From NCBI RefSeq assembly GCF_021440085.1, contig NZ_JAKCPW010000005.1, forward strand, positions 248,001-312,000: DNA of 64,000 nt. Reading direction: 5' to 3'. Positions within the stretch are counted from its first letter, which is position 1. Every line of letters begins with the position of its first letter. The notes under the pieces were generated by a model. It worked only from the letters and a program-made list of their open reading frames with translations, had not been told where the DNA came from and ran no database searches. The position numbers were made by a program, and so were the translations under genes. Source of the DNA: Dyadobacter sp. CY261 (GTDB lineage Bacteria; Bacteroidota; Bacteroidia; Cytophagales; Spirosomataceae). This document shows positions 56,817 through 64,000 of this stretch, piece after piece.

Positions 56817-58856
56817 ATGAAATTAGCCGCATTCCGCGCTGCCGCTTTGGCCCTTGTGGTCGGTCTGGCAGCATGTAAAAAAGAAAAGGAAGAGACCGAC
56901 ACCACCAAGGTACCGGGCTTCGATGTCAGCTCACTCGATTCGACAGCGAAGGCCTGCGACGATTTTGACAGCTATGCCAATGGCGGATGGAAAAAGAAAA
57001 ACCCAATCCCGGGCACCGAAAGCCGTTGGGGCGCATTTGGCATTCTCGACAAGGAGAACAAGGAGGTCCGTTTGAGAGGCATTATCGAGGAAATCACCAA
57101 AGTTAAGGACCCGAAAAAGGGTTCTGAAGAGCAACAGATTGCCGACTATTACCATTCGTTCCTCGATACGGCTACCGTTGAGAAACGAGCATTAGCGCCG
57201 TTGAAACCCTATCTCGAAAAAATCAATGCAGTGGCGTCATTGAAAGATCTCGCCGCTGTGGCTGGCGAAATGCAGAAGGTAGGTGTAGAATCGGTAACCG
57301 GTTTCGGTGTGGAAGGTGATTTGAGAAATAGTAAGGTAAATATCCTTTACCAGGGCCAGGACGGACTTAGCCTGGGTGAAAGAAGCTACTACGACCGTAC
57401 CGATTCCAGTACTGTGAAGGTTCGCAACGAGTTTGTGCAGCATGTCGACAAAATGTTCTCGATGGCAGGGTTCCCTGACGTCAATCCGGGCAAGACGGTC
57501 CTCGACTTTGAAACCAAGGTAGCGAAACTCCAACTGACCAATGTGGAACTCCGCGACCCGGTGAAGACCTACAACAAAATGGCATTCGCCGATTTCGAAA
57601 AGCTGATCCCCGATTTTGATCAGAAGACATTCGCCGACAAGCAGGATGTGAAGGCAGACACCTTGATTGTTCAGAACAAACCTTATCTGCAAAACCTGAA
57701 CAAGCTTCTGAAATCGACGCCGATTGCGACATTGAAATTGTATACCAAATGGCAATTGCTCTCAACTTTCGCGGGTTTCCTGCCTAAAAAATACGACCAG
57801 GAAGATTTCCGCTTTTTCTCCACAGTGATGCGTGGCACCAAGCAGCAAAAAGGCCGTGTAGAACGCGCCATCCGATCTACCGATGGATTATTGGGCATGC
57901 CACTGGGTAAGTTGTTCGTAAAGAAATATTTCCCGGAAGAGGATAAGAAAAAGGTGTCCGAAATGATCGAGAACGTGCGGACTGTTTATGGCGAGCGCAT
58001 CGACAAGCTAACCTGGATGAGCGATTCGACCAAGGCCAAAGCGCACAAAAAACTGAAAGCATTTACGTACAAAATTGGGTATCCTGATAAATGGAAGGAT
58101 TATTCGTCCATCGAGATCGCACCCGACAAGCTTTTTGAGAACGTGATCGCCGCTTCACTCTTCCAACACAAAGAGCAAGTTGAGAAAATCGGCAAGGAAG
58201 TAGACAAGAAGGAGTGGTTGATGACGCCGCAGACTGTAAATGCCTATTACAACCCGCTCAACAACGAGGTGGTGTTCCCTGCCGGTATCTTGCAACCCCC
58301 ATTCTACAACCGTAATGCCGACGATGCGATCAACTATGGCGGTATCATCGCGGTGATCGGGCATGAATTCACCCACGGATTCGACGACCAGGGCTCACAA
58401 TTCGATGATGAGGGCAACCTCAAAAACTGGTGGACAACCGCCGACCGCGCCAACTTCGACAAGCTGACCAAACGTTACATCGACTATTTCAGCGGCATCG
58501 AAGCATTGCCGGGCTTCAAGATCAACGGTGCATTGACCATCGGAGAAAACGTAGCCGACCTCGGCGGTTTGACATTAGCATACTATGCCTTGGAAAAATC
58601 ATTCAATGGCAAAGAGCCGGAACCGATCGATGGCTTCAACTGGAAACAGCGTTTCTTCCTCGGTTGGGCACAGGTATGGCACATGAACACGACCGACGAG
58701 GCATTACGAAATCAGGTGCAAACCGACCCGCATTCTCCCGCAAAAGACCGCATCAATGGTCCGCTCCCACATTTGAAAGAGTTCCAGGCAGCATGGACAT
58801 GCGGTGCAGGAAGCAAAATGATCTTGCCTGATTCAGCCCGTGTGGTGATTTGGTAA
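56817..58856 (+). CDS. M13-family (neprilysin-like) zinc metallopeptidase lipoprotein
   Basis: 679 residues from the ATG at 56817, with lipobox LAAC (Cys20). The large N-terminal domain opens with DSTAKACDDFDSYANGGWKK. The zinc site HEFTH and the downstream Glu in NVADLGGLTLAYYALEKSF are near residues 517-575, with NPLNNEVVFPAGILQPPF before it. The C-terminus ends in a CG-x-x-M-x-L motif variant (CGAGSKM). M13 peptidases cut short peptides; here it could supply the neighbouring peptide transporter. Confidence 0.94.
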   Translation: MKLAAFRAAALALVVGLAACKKEKEETDTTKVPGFDVSSLDSTAKACDDFDSYANGGWKKKNPIPGTESRWGAFGILDKENKEVRLRGIIEEITKVKDPKKGSEEQQIADYYHSFLDTATVEKRALAPLKPYLEKINAVASLKDLAAVAGEMQKVGVESVTGFGVEGDLRNSKVNILYQGQDGLSLGERSYYDRTDSSTVKVRNEFVQHVDKMFSMAGFPDVNPGKTVLDFETKVAKLQLTNVELRDPVKTYNKMAFADFEKLIPDFDQKTFADKQDVKADTLIVQNKPYLQNLNKLLKSTPIATLKLYTKWQLLSTFAGFLPKKYDQEDFRFFSTVMRGTKQQKGRVERAIRSTDGLLGMPLGKLFVKKYFPEEDKKKVSEMIENVRTVYGERIDKLTWMSDSTKAKAHKKLKAFTYKIGYPDKWKDYSSIEIAPDKLFENVIAASLFQHKEQVEKIGKEVDKKEWLMTPQTVNAYYNPLNNEVVFPAGILQPPFYNRNADDAINYGGIIAVIGHEFTHGFDDQGSQFDDEGNLKNWWTTADRANFDKLTKRYIDYFSGIEALPGFKINGALTIGENVADLGGLTLAYYALEKSFNGKEPEPIDGFNWKQRFFLGWAQVWHMNTTDEALRNQVQTDPHSPAKDRINGPLPHLKEFQAAWTCGAGSKMILPDSARVVIW

Positions 58857-58885
58857 AAGTTTTGAGTTCAGAGTCTAGAGTTTAC

Positions 58886-59001
58886 AGTTCAGAGTTTAGA
58901 GTTCAGAGTCTAGAGTTTAGAGTTTAAAGCCCAAAGTCTTAAATTTTAAACTCTAATCCTTAAACTCTAAACTCTGAACTCTGAACTCTAAACTCTGAAC
59001 T
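58886..59001. repeat. Inverted repeat built of AGTTYAG heptamers, between convergent genes
   Basis: Left arm 58886-58929 and right arm 58958-59001 are each 44 nt and match as reverse complements except at a CT/TC pair and one base near the centre. Both arms are arrays of a 7-nt unit (AGTTCAG, AGTTTAG, AGTCTAG), and related units extend outward to about 58864 and 59012. It may serve as a bidirectional terminator for the M13 peptidase and the XylR-type regulator. Confidence 0.85.
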
Positions 59002-59013
59002 CCACTCTAAACT

Positions 59014-60174
59014 TCATTTCCCAGCCAGATATTTGTTTCGATAAGCACTAGGACTACACCCCTTAACCTGCCTGAATTGGCGGGCTATATTTTTGCTATC
59101 CCCCAGCCCCATATCCAGCGCTATTTCGAACACGGACATATCGGTGTCGAGTAATTTCTGCGTGAATTTCTCAATACGGAGGTTAAATATGTATTTATAA
59201 ATAGGATAACCCGTGATTTCCAGAAAACGCTTTTCCAATGCTCGGCGTGAAAGCGGGACTTGTTTCACTACTTCATCGACATGCAGATTTTTGTCAATGT
59301 TCTGGTGGATGTATTTTAATGACGAAGCGATATGGTCATCGTTTGTCGCGTAAATATCTGTAGAGTGACGGGTTATGACCTGCGTAGGTCTCACGACGAT
59401 GTCATTGTATTCGGAAGTACCATGTTTGATCATATGATCCAACAGCTTAGCAGCATCATAACCACCCTTTTCCACATCCAATGCGATGCTCGACAGCGGC
59501 GGATCCGACAGGTCACAGATCATTTCATCATTATCCACCCCTAAAACCGCCACCTCGTCGGGTATGCGTATACCCACGTGTCGACACGCCTCCGTAATGT
59601 GCTGGCCCTGGTTATCGTCGCACGTCATGAGACCGATCGGCTTGGGTAGCGATTTCAGCCAGCGGCTCAGCGAACTCGGTTTGTAATACCAAAGCTCCGT
59701 CGAACGGGCTTTTTTATGTTCGAAGTAATGTACTTTATGTCCCTTCTTACGCAAATGCTCCTCGAAACCTTCCGCGCGCTCGCGTGACCACACGATGTCG
59801 TTGAAACCGTAGAATGCGAAGTTGGTAAAACCCTTTTTCAGAAAATAGTCGGCACCCATTTGTCCGGCCTCATGGTAAGCTCCGGTAATGTTCGGGATTT
59901 CGGCGAAGCGTTCCTTAAAATCCTGCGCAATGACCGGGATCCCTGCCCAAACGATCTTATCGATCTCCTTATTATACAACTGGCCTATAATGCCGTCGGC
60001 CCCCCATTCCAATGCCCACTTCAAAATGCCATCGATCCCGATCGTTTCGCGATGAAAAAGTGGCATGCGGCAGAAAATCCAGGGGCCGAATTCTTTGGAA
60101 TACGCATTGATACCCTTCATCAGGCTTTTGCTGTATTCTTCGGCAAAATCGAGGAGGAGGATTATCTTACGCAT
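59014..60174 (-). CDS. XylR-type transcriptional regulator (sugar-binding domain plus AraC HTH)
   Basis: 386 residues from the ATG at 60174. Residues 1-270 are a LacI-like periplasmic-binding-protein fold that senses a sugar (MGADYFLKKGFTNFAFYGFN, VAVLGVDNDEMICDLSDPPL), without an N-terminal LacI helix-turn-helix. Residues about 285-386 are an AraC-type DNA-binding domain (VDEVVKQVPLSRRALEKRFL, EIALDMGLGDSKNIARQFRQ). It ends the operon and probably controls it; the inducer is unknown, likely a hexosamine or its derivative. Confidence 0.9.
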   Translation of the reverse strand: MRKIILLLDFAEEYSKSLMKGINAYSKEFGPWIFCRMPLFHRETIGIDGILKWALEWGADGIIGQLYNKEIDKIVWAGIPVIAQDFKERFAEIPNITGAYHEAGQMGADYFLKKGFTNFAFYGFNDIVWSRERAEGFEEHLRKKGHKVHYFEHKKARSTELWYYKPSSLSRWLKSLPKPIGLMTCDDNQGQHITEACRHVGIRIPDEVAVLGVDNDEMICDLSDPPLSSIALDVEKGGYDAAKLLDHMIKHGTSEYNDIVVRPTQVITRHSTDIYATNDDHIASSLKYIHQNIDKNLHVDEVVKQVPLSRRALEKRFLEITGYPIYKYIFNLRIEKFTQKLLDTDMSVFEIALDMGLGDSKNIARQFRQVKGCSPSAYRNKYLAGK

Positions 60175-60196
60175 GTTTGACAAAGAAGAAAGTACT

Positions 60197-61513
60197 TCAA
60201 CCAAGCTTGAAAAGCTGTTTTACACTGGAAACAGTTTCATTATTAACCAGCGGTTTGGCCCACAAACCAATGCTGAGAATGTAACCCAGCGGGATCAGCA
60301 GGAAAAGCATGGCAAATTGCAGGCCCACCAATTCACCTAACCCTCCTACAATTAATGGCACAACTGCCCCGCCCGCAATGCCCGCGCACAAAATGCCGGA
60401 AAACGTCCCGTGGTGTTTTGGAACTGAATTCAATGCTAATGAAAATATCACCGAATACATCACCGAGGCAAAAAAACCGGCCATCGGAAAAGCCATTAGC
60501 GCCATTTCCTTGGGGCCGAACAACGCCATCAATAAAGACACGATGCCGCCGCAGGTGAAGAGTACCAGTACTTTCCGGCTATCGAAGATTTTAAGCAAGA
60601 TCAATCCGAGGAAACAACCGATTGTCAGCAATCCCCAGAAATAGGATATTACCGAGGCGCCCGCAGTCGCAGGATCTACCTCGTGGTAAGTTTGCAGGAA
60701 TTGCGAAATCCAGTTGGCAATACCTTGCTCAGTGCCTACATAACAAAAGATACCCAGGAAGAACAGCCATACCAATCTGTTTTTAGCCAGTTCACTAAAC
60801 GACTTCCCAACATCGATCCGCTCGTCTTCCAGCAATTCGACTTTCGGGAACCTTACCAACGAAATGACAACCACCATTAACAGTGCGATCACAGCGAAAA
60901 CCCAGTAGAGCGATACCCATTTGAGGCTTTCAGGTACCAGTTTGTTGAGTATATCAATTAAAAAACCAGGATTTCCGGAATGGAGATTTCCGGAATGGAG
61001 ATTCCCGGAATGGAGATTCCCGGAATGGAGATTCCCCGAATGGACATTCAACACTAAATAACTATAAAGCAAAGGGCTTAAAAATGACGCGGCACCGAAA
61101 AAAAGCTGCGCCAGCACCGAATAGAATGCGAATTTTTCCTCTCCACCGGAAACACGAAGCAATGGGTTGATCACGACTTGCAAAATAGCCATTCCAACGC
61201 CGATCACGAATAGCGAAAACAACGCCACGAAGAAACTGGGGATAAGTGCAAATAGCAATGCTCCGCCAAATGCCAGGAAAAATGCTCCGGTCAGCATCAC
61301 CTTTTCACCATATTTTTCGACCATAAGCCCCGCAGGGATTGACATGACCCCGTAAGCGACGAAGAATGCGAACGGCAGAAAGCCGGCAAGCCCGATGCTC
61401 AGATCGAAGCTTTTCACAATGTCGGGAATAATCGGACCGAGGATATTGGTCAGGAAAGAAATGACGAAAAAGATCAGGAAGATCAGAATGACGATAAAAA
61501 TGTTCCTTTGCAT
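60197..61513 (-). CDS. FucP-type MFS sugar permease with in-frame minisatellite
   Basis: 438 residues, 12 predicted membrane segments. N-terminal signs of the fucose/glucose-galactose/GlcNAc permease group: ILGPIIPDIVKSFDLSIGLA, FFVAYGVMSIPAGLMVEKYG. A repeated pentapeptide (HSGNL, five units) lies in the central loop between segments 6 and 7, from the DNA repeat at 60971-61045. It is 22 bp before the regulator and 26 bp after the ROK kinase. Likely role: import of the sugar released by the hexosaminidase. Confidence 0.92.
   Translation of the reverse strand: MQRNIFIVILIFLIFFVISFLTNILGPIIPDIVKSFDLSIGLAGFLPFAFFVAYGVMSIPAGLMVEKYGEKVMLTGAFFLAFGGALLFALIPSFFVALFSLFVIGVGMAILQVVINPLLRVSGGEEKFAFYSVLAQLFFGAASFLSPLLYSYLVLNVHSGNLHSGNLHSGNLHSGNLHSGNPGFLIDILNKLVPESLKWVSLYWVFAVIALLMVVVISLVRFPKVELLEDERIDVGKSFSELAKNRLVWLFFLGIFCYVGTEQGIANWISQFLQTYHEVDPATAGASVISYFWGLLTIGCFLGLILLKIFDSRKVLVLFTCGGIVSLLMALFGPKEMALMAFPMAGFFASVMYSVIFSLALNSVPKHHGTFSGILCAGIAGGAVVPLIVGGLGELVGLQFAMLFLLIPLGYILSIGLWAKPLVNNETVSSVKQLFKLG
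60971..61045. repeat. Five tandem 15-bp units inside the sugar permease gene
   Basis: Units at 60971, 60986, 61001, 61016 and 61031 read ATTTCCGGAATGGAG or variants (ATTCCCGGAATGGAG, ATTCCCCGAATGGAC). Each codes for five residues on the minus strand, so changes in copy number keep the reading frame. The units hold the palindrome TTCCGGAA. Confidence 0.95.
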
Positions 61514-61539
61514 AAATTCATATTTAAATTCCCATTATA

Positions 61540-62370
61540 TCATTCGTCAAGCAAGGCTGCGGCACCCAGCAATGCGATGTTTTCGTTTTCGGACAAAAGC
61601 AATGTCAGTTTCTTCAACGACTCGGGATAGGCGAAATCCTGGATGCTATCGAGCATGCTATCCTGGAAAAAGTGATTTGCCTTTGCAATGGAACCTCCCA
61701 TTACGATAGCCTCCGGATCATAAGTGTACATAATCGCTTTGATCACTGCGCCCAAATGCACCCCGAATTCTTCCCAAACTTCGATTGCCTTCTTACTGCC
61801 TTTCAGCGCAGCCTCATGTGCCGCAAAAGCGTCGATACCGAGCGAATCTTCGAAAAAACGGTTGCATACATAGTTTTCGAGTACCGAATCTTTGTAAGGC
61901 AACATCCCGATCTCCCCTGCCCCGCAGTTCTTTCCTGCGTACAAATGGTTGTCGATAATAATCCCTGAGCCCAGCCCCGTCCCGATTGCCATCCCGATCA
62001 CCGACCTGAACTTACGGGCCAGCCCGAACCGATGCTCGCCAAGTATGAAACAGTTTACATCGTTATTGACCGAAACCGGCAAATTGAACTCCTTCTCAAC
62101 AATGTCGCGTAGCGCGACTTCCTCCCAAGACGGAATATTCATCACATTATACACAATACCTTTGTTCACGTCCACCACGGATGGCACGCCGATTCCGATG
62201 CCTTTGACCGGATAGGCCGTCAGCGGACGGATCACGTCCATCAGTTGGTCGAGCGTTGCCGACAGCGAATGTTTATTGGCCAGTAATGTCTGATTTTGCC
62301 GGGTAATATGGCCACCCGATTCGATGCCGGCACGAATATTCGTGCCGCCGATATCTACACCAATGTTCAT
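61540..62370 (-). CDS. ROK-family sugar kinase
   Basis: 276 residues. Phosphate-1 motif MNIGVDIGGTNIRAGIES, then the catalytic-Asp region PVSVNNDVNCFILGEHRFG and GMAIGTGLGSGIIIDNHLYAG. The zinc motif CxCGxxGCxE found in typical ROK kinases is absent; the corresponding stretch reads GAGEIGMLPYKDSVLENY. It phosphorylates a sugar such as GlcNAc, glucose or mannose; which one is not set by sequence. Confidence 0.9.
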   Translation of the reverse strand: MNIGVDIGGTNIRAGIESGGHITRQNQTLLANKHSLSATLDQLMDVIRPLTAYPVKGIGIGVPSVVDVNKGIVYNVMNIPSWEEVALRDIVEKEFNLPVSVNNDVNCFILGEHRFGLARKFRSVIGMAIGTGLGSGIIIDNHLYAGKNCGAGEIGMLPYKDSVLENYVCNRFFEDSLGIDAFAAHEAALKGSKKAIEVWEEFGVHLGAVIKAIMYTYDPEAIVMGGSIAKANHFFQDSMLDSIQDFAYPESLKKLTLLLSENENIALLGAAALLDE

Positions 62371-62420
62371 CGACGGAGAGGGGGTTGAGTGATAAGCGCG
62401 TTGTTAAACGATCAGTTCGG

Positions 62421-64000
62421 TCAACGGGCTGCGACTACACTACTGCGGCTTGATCTTCCGGCAAGATCGAAGCTTTTCAGTGTAACAGTGCCTGAAACTT
62501 TCACAGGGGCTTCATAAAGTTGTGATTGCTCAGTAGGCTCGGAACCGTCGGTCGTGTATCTAATCGCCAGTCCGGGCAATTCAACATTCGCTTTCAGCAT
62601 TCCGTTTTCTATGATCGCGCCTGGTTGTGGCAGGCGGTAATTGTAGCCCCCGTTGATATACTTTAGTCTCGGGAGGTGCTTTTGGGCTATTGAGTTTGCA
62701 AAAATATTCCAGCCTTCGGCCATCATCGCTTTTCTGGCGGCATCCTCGGCCACATTCTCCCATTTTCTTTCCGCTGCCCAGGCACTCTCCGAGAAGCCCA
62801 GCAGCTTAGGAAGGATCGAATATTCCATCATATCGCGGCCTTTGATCGTCTCGCTCCACAGCTGGGCTTCGATACCGAAAACATTTTTGCGTGCTTCCGG
62901 TTTCATTAATTGCTTGCCCACAAATTCCTGCTTCATCGGCTTGCCCATCGAAGTTTCCTCGGTGGTCCGGAACATATTGAATGGCGCAAATGCCCAGTTG
63001 TCGCGTGTGTCCACAAAACCGCCCCAGTACAAGCCGGGTTCTTTCGGATCGTTGTTGTAAGACATGTCGAAATAGAAGTTAGTCACATTACAAAGCACCA
63101 CCTGATAACCGGCATTGGCCAGACGGTTACCCAAATCGACGTCGTACACATTGTTCCAAACATAAGGATATACCTGGTGCCCTACGAATTCCGGATTGGC
63201 CAGATAGGCTCCGGTTTCTGTTTTGTTCAATGCTACTTCTTCCCAGCCATGCACTTTCAGATTACGCTTTTCGAGCATGGGAAGAAGCCTTCCAAAAAAG
63301 TAACTCTGCAAATACCGCGGACCCTTAATTTCCGGATGTTCCTGCAACAATTTGGCAGCCATCGGCGATTTCGTCCATACGCCATCCGCTACCTCGTCAC
63401 CGCCGGTATGGAAAGTATCCATTTTCAAACCGGCCTGCTCATACAGTTTCGCGATTTCATCCACCACCTTTACAAAGAAATGGTAAGTCGATTCCCGCGC
63501 AACACTCACTACATTGTTCTTGTAACCTTGTGCGGAAATATAAACCGACTTGTCGTCCGGATCGATCAGGCGGTATTCGTTCGCCTCTTTCTCCTTGCCT
63601 TCCTTCATTAAACGCTCATACCGCGCTTCCATCGACTTAATGGCCGCCAGCGCGTGGCCAGGGAAGTTCAGTTCGGGGATAATTTTAATATGCCGTTCGT
63701 GTGCATACTTGAGTATTTCAATAAAATCAGCCTTGGTGTAATAGCCGCTTCCGTGCTTGCCTTTTTCATTGGCCACCGGTCCCGAACCATAGCCCGGATG
63801 CAATGCATTCGCATTCATGCCCGATGTGTGCTGGCGTTGCGCGCCTACCTGCGTAAGCTCCGGCAACCCGTCAATCTCGATCCGCCAACCCTCATCCTCC
63901 GTTGTATACAACAGTAAATGGTTCACCTTATAGCTCGAAAGCAAATCGAGGATGCGTTTCACCGACTCCTTAGTCTGGAAATTACGAGCCACATCCAAAT
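62421..64000 (-). CDS. Beta-N-acetylhexosaminidase, GH20 family (5' end outside the window)
   Basis: The frame is open to the window edge; the first visible codon is TTG, decoded as an internal Leu within LDVARNFQTKESVKRILDLL, so this is the catalytic barrel without its N-terminal domain. The catalytic pair Asp-Glu lies in FHTGGDEVADGVWTKSP, with further active-site features in HGWEEVALNKTETGAYLANP and WGGFVDTRDNWAFAPFN. A C-terminal beta-rich domain begins near GAIIENGMLKANVEL. GH20 enzymes remove terminal GlcNAc or GalNAc from glycans or chitin oligomers. Confidence 0.93.
   Translation of the reverse strand, partial: LDVARNFQTKESVKRILDLLSSYKVNHLLLYTTEDEGWRIEIDGLPELTQVGAQRQHTSGMNANALHPGYGSGPVANEKGKHGSGYYTKADFIEILKYAHERHIKIIPELNFPGHALAAIKSMEARYERLMKEGKEKEANEYRLIDPDDKSVYISAQGYKNNVVSVARESTYHFFVKVVDEIAKLYEQAGLKMDTFHTGGDEVADGVWTKSPMAAKLLQEHPEIKGPRYLQSYFFGRLLPMLEKRNLKVHGWEEVALNKTETGAYLANPEFVGHQVYPYVWNNVYDVDLGNRLANAGYQVVLCNVTNFYFDMSYNNDPKEPGLYWGGFVDTRDNWAFAPFNMFRTTEETSMGKPMKQEFVGKQLMKPEARKNVFGIEAQLWSETIKGRDMMEYSILPKLLGFSESAWAAERKWENVAEDAARKAMMAEGWNIFANSIAQKHLPRLKYINGGYNYRLPQPGAIIENGMLKANVELPGLAIRYTTDGSEPTEQSQLYEAPVKVSGTVTLKSFDLAGRSSRSSVVAAR

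Noticed and set aside
62910..63611. Open frame of 233 codons on the plus strand
   Set aside because: Antisense to the GH20 catalytic barrel; no signal peptide or domain.

Overview
This 64 kb window is a chromosomal segment of a member of the Bacteroidota, most likely a Cytophagales bacterium of the Dyadobacter type. The assignment is inferred from gene content: tandem OmpH/Skp genes behind BamA, a TonB receptor with an N-terminal carboxypeptidase-like domain, LytTR signalling, a PorE-like OmpA lipoprotein, a POT transporter, an M13 peptidase lipoprotein, an AraC-type XylR regulator and a DAHP synthase-chorismate mutase fusion. It is supported by several promoter candidates of the Bacteroidota type (TTTG, about 19 bp, TAnnTTTG) and by the scarcity of Shine-Dalgarno sequences. 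No rRNA, tRNA, insertion sequence, prophage or CRISPR array was seen.

Layout. 0-6.3 kb: thymidine kinase and an SGNH hydrolase (+), DAHP synthase/chorismate mutase (-), proline dehydrogenase and lipoprotein signal peptidase (+), and an exported protein with Ig-like repeats (-). 6.5-11.3 kb: an envelope operon uppS-bamA-ompH-ompH (-). 11.5-16.7 kb: a receptor/signalling operon (-) of TonB receptor, small periplasmic protein, histidine kinase with a pentapeptide-repeat N-terminus, and LytTR response regulator. 16.8-29 kb: mixed metabolic and envelope genes, including a DUF1080 protein, a fasciclin lipoprotein, ndk, an NrnA-type phosphoesterase, an FKBP lipoprotein, rdgB, ppk2, a coiled-coil membrane protein, gpmI, a DivIC/FtsB-like protein, eno and carA.

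29-48.3 kb: the ribosomal superlocus, all on the minus strand. Its transcription order is rpsL-rpsG, fusA, rpsJ, then rplC-D-W-B, rpsS, rplV, rpsC, rplP, rpmC, rpsQ, rplN-X-E, rpsN, rpsH, rplF-R, rpsE, rpmD, rplO, secY, map, infA, rpmJ, rpsM, rpsK, rpsD, rpoA and rplQ. Internal hairpins followed by U-runs, and fresh promoter motifs, suggest it is read as several units rather than one operon.

48.6-58.9 kb (+): a PorE-like lipoprotein, a degenerate photolyase/cryptochrome, a LemA-TPM-TPM operon, a paralogue of the coiled-coil protein at 22.4 kb, a POT-family peptide transporter and an M13 peptidase. 59.0-64.0 kb (-): an amino-sugar or hexose catabolic operon of GH20 beta-hexosaminidase (cut by the window edge), ROK kinase, FucP-type permease and XylR-type regulator.

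Most of the window is conserved housekeeping DNA. The parts most worth a second look are the TonB receptor/pentapeptide-kinase operon, a 44-nt-arm inverted repeat built of heptamers (58.9 kb), an in-frame 15-bp minisatellite in the sugar permease, a 23-codon ORF directly behind rpsJ, and a photolyase-like protein that has lost family signature residues and its C-terminal end.
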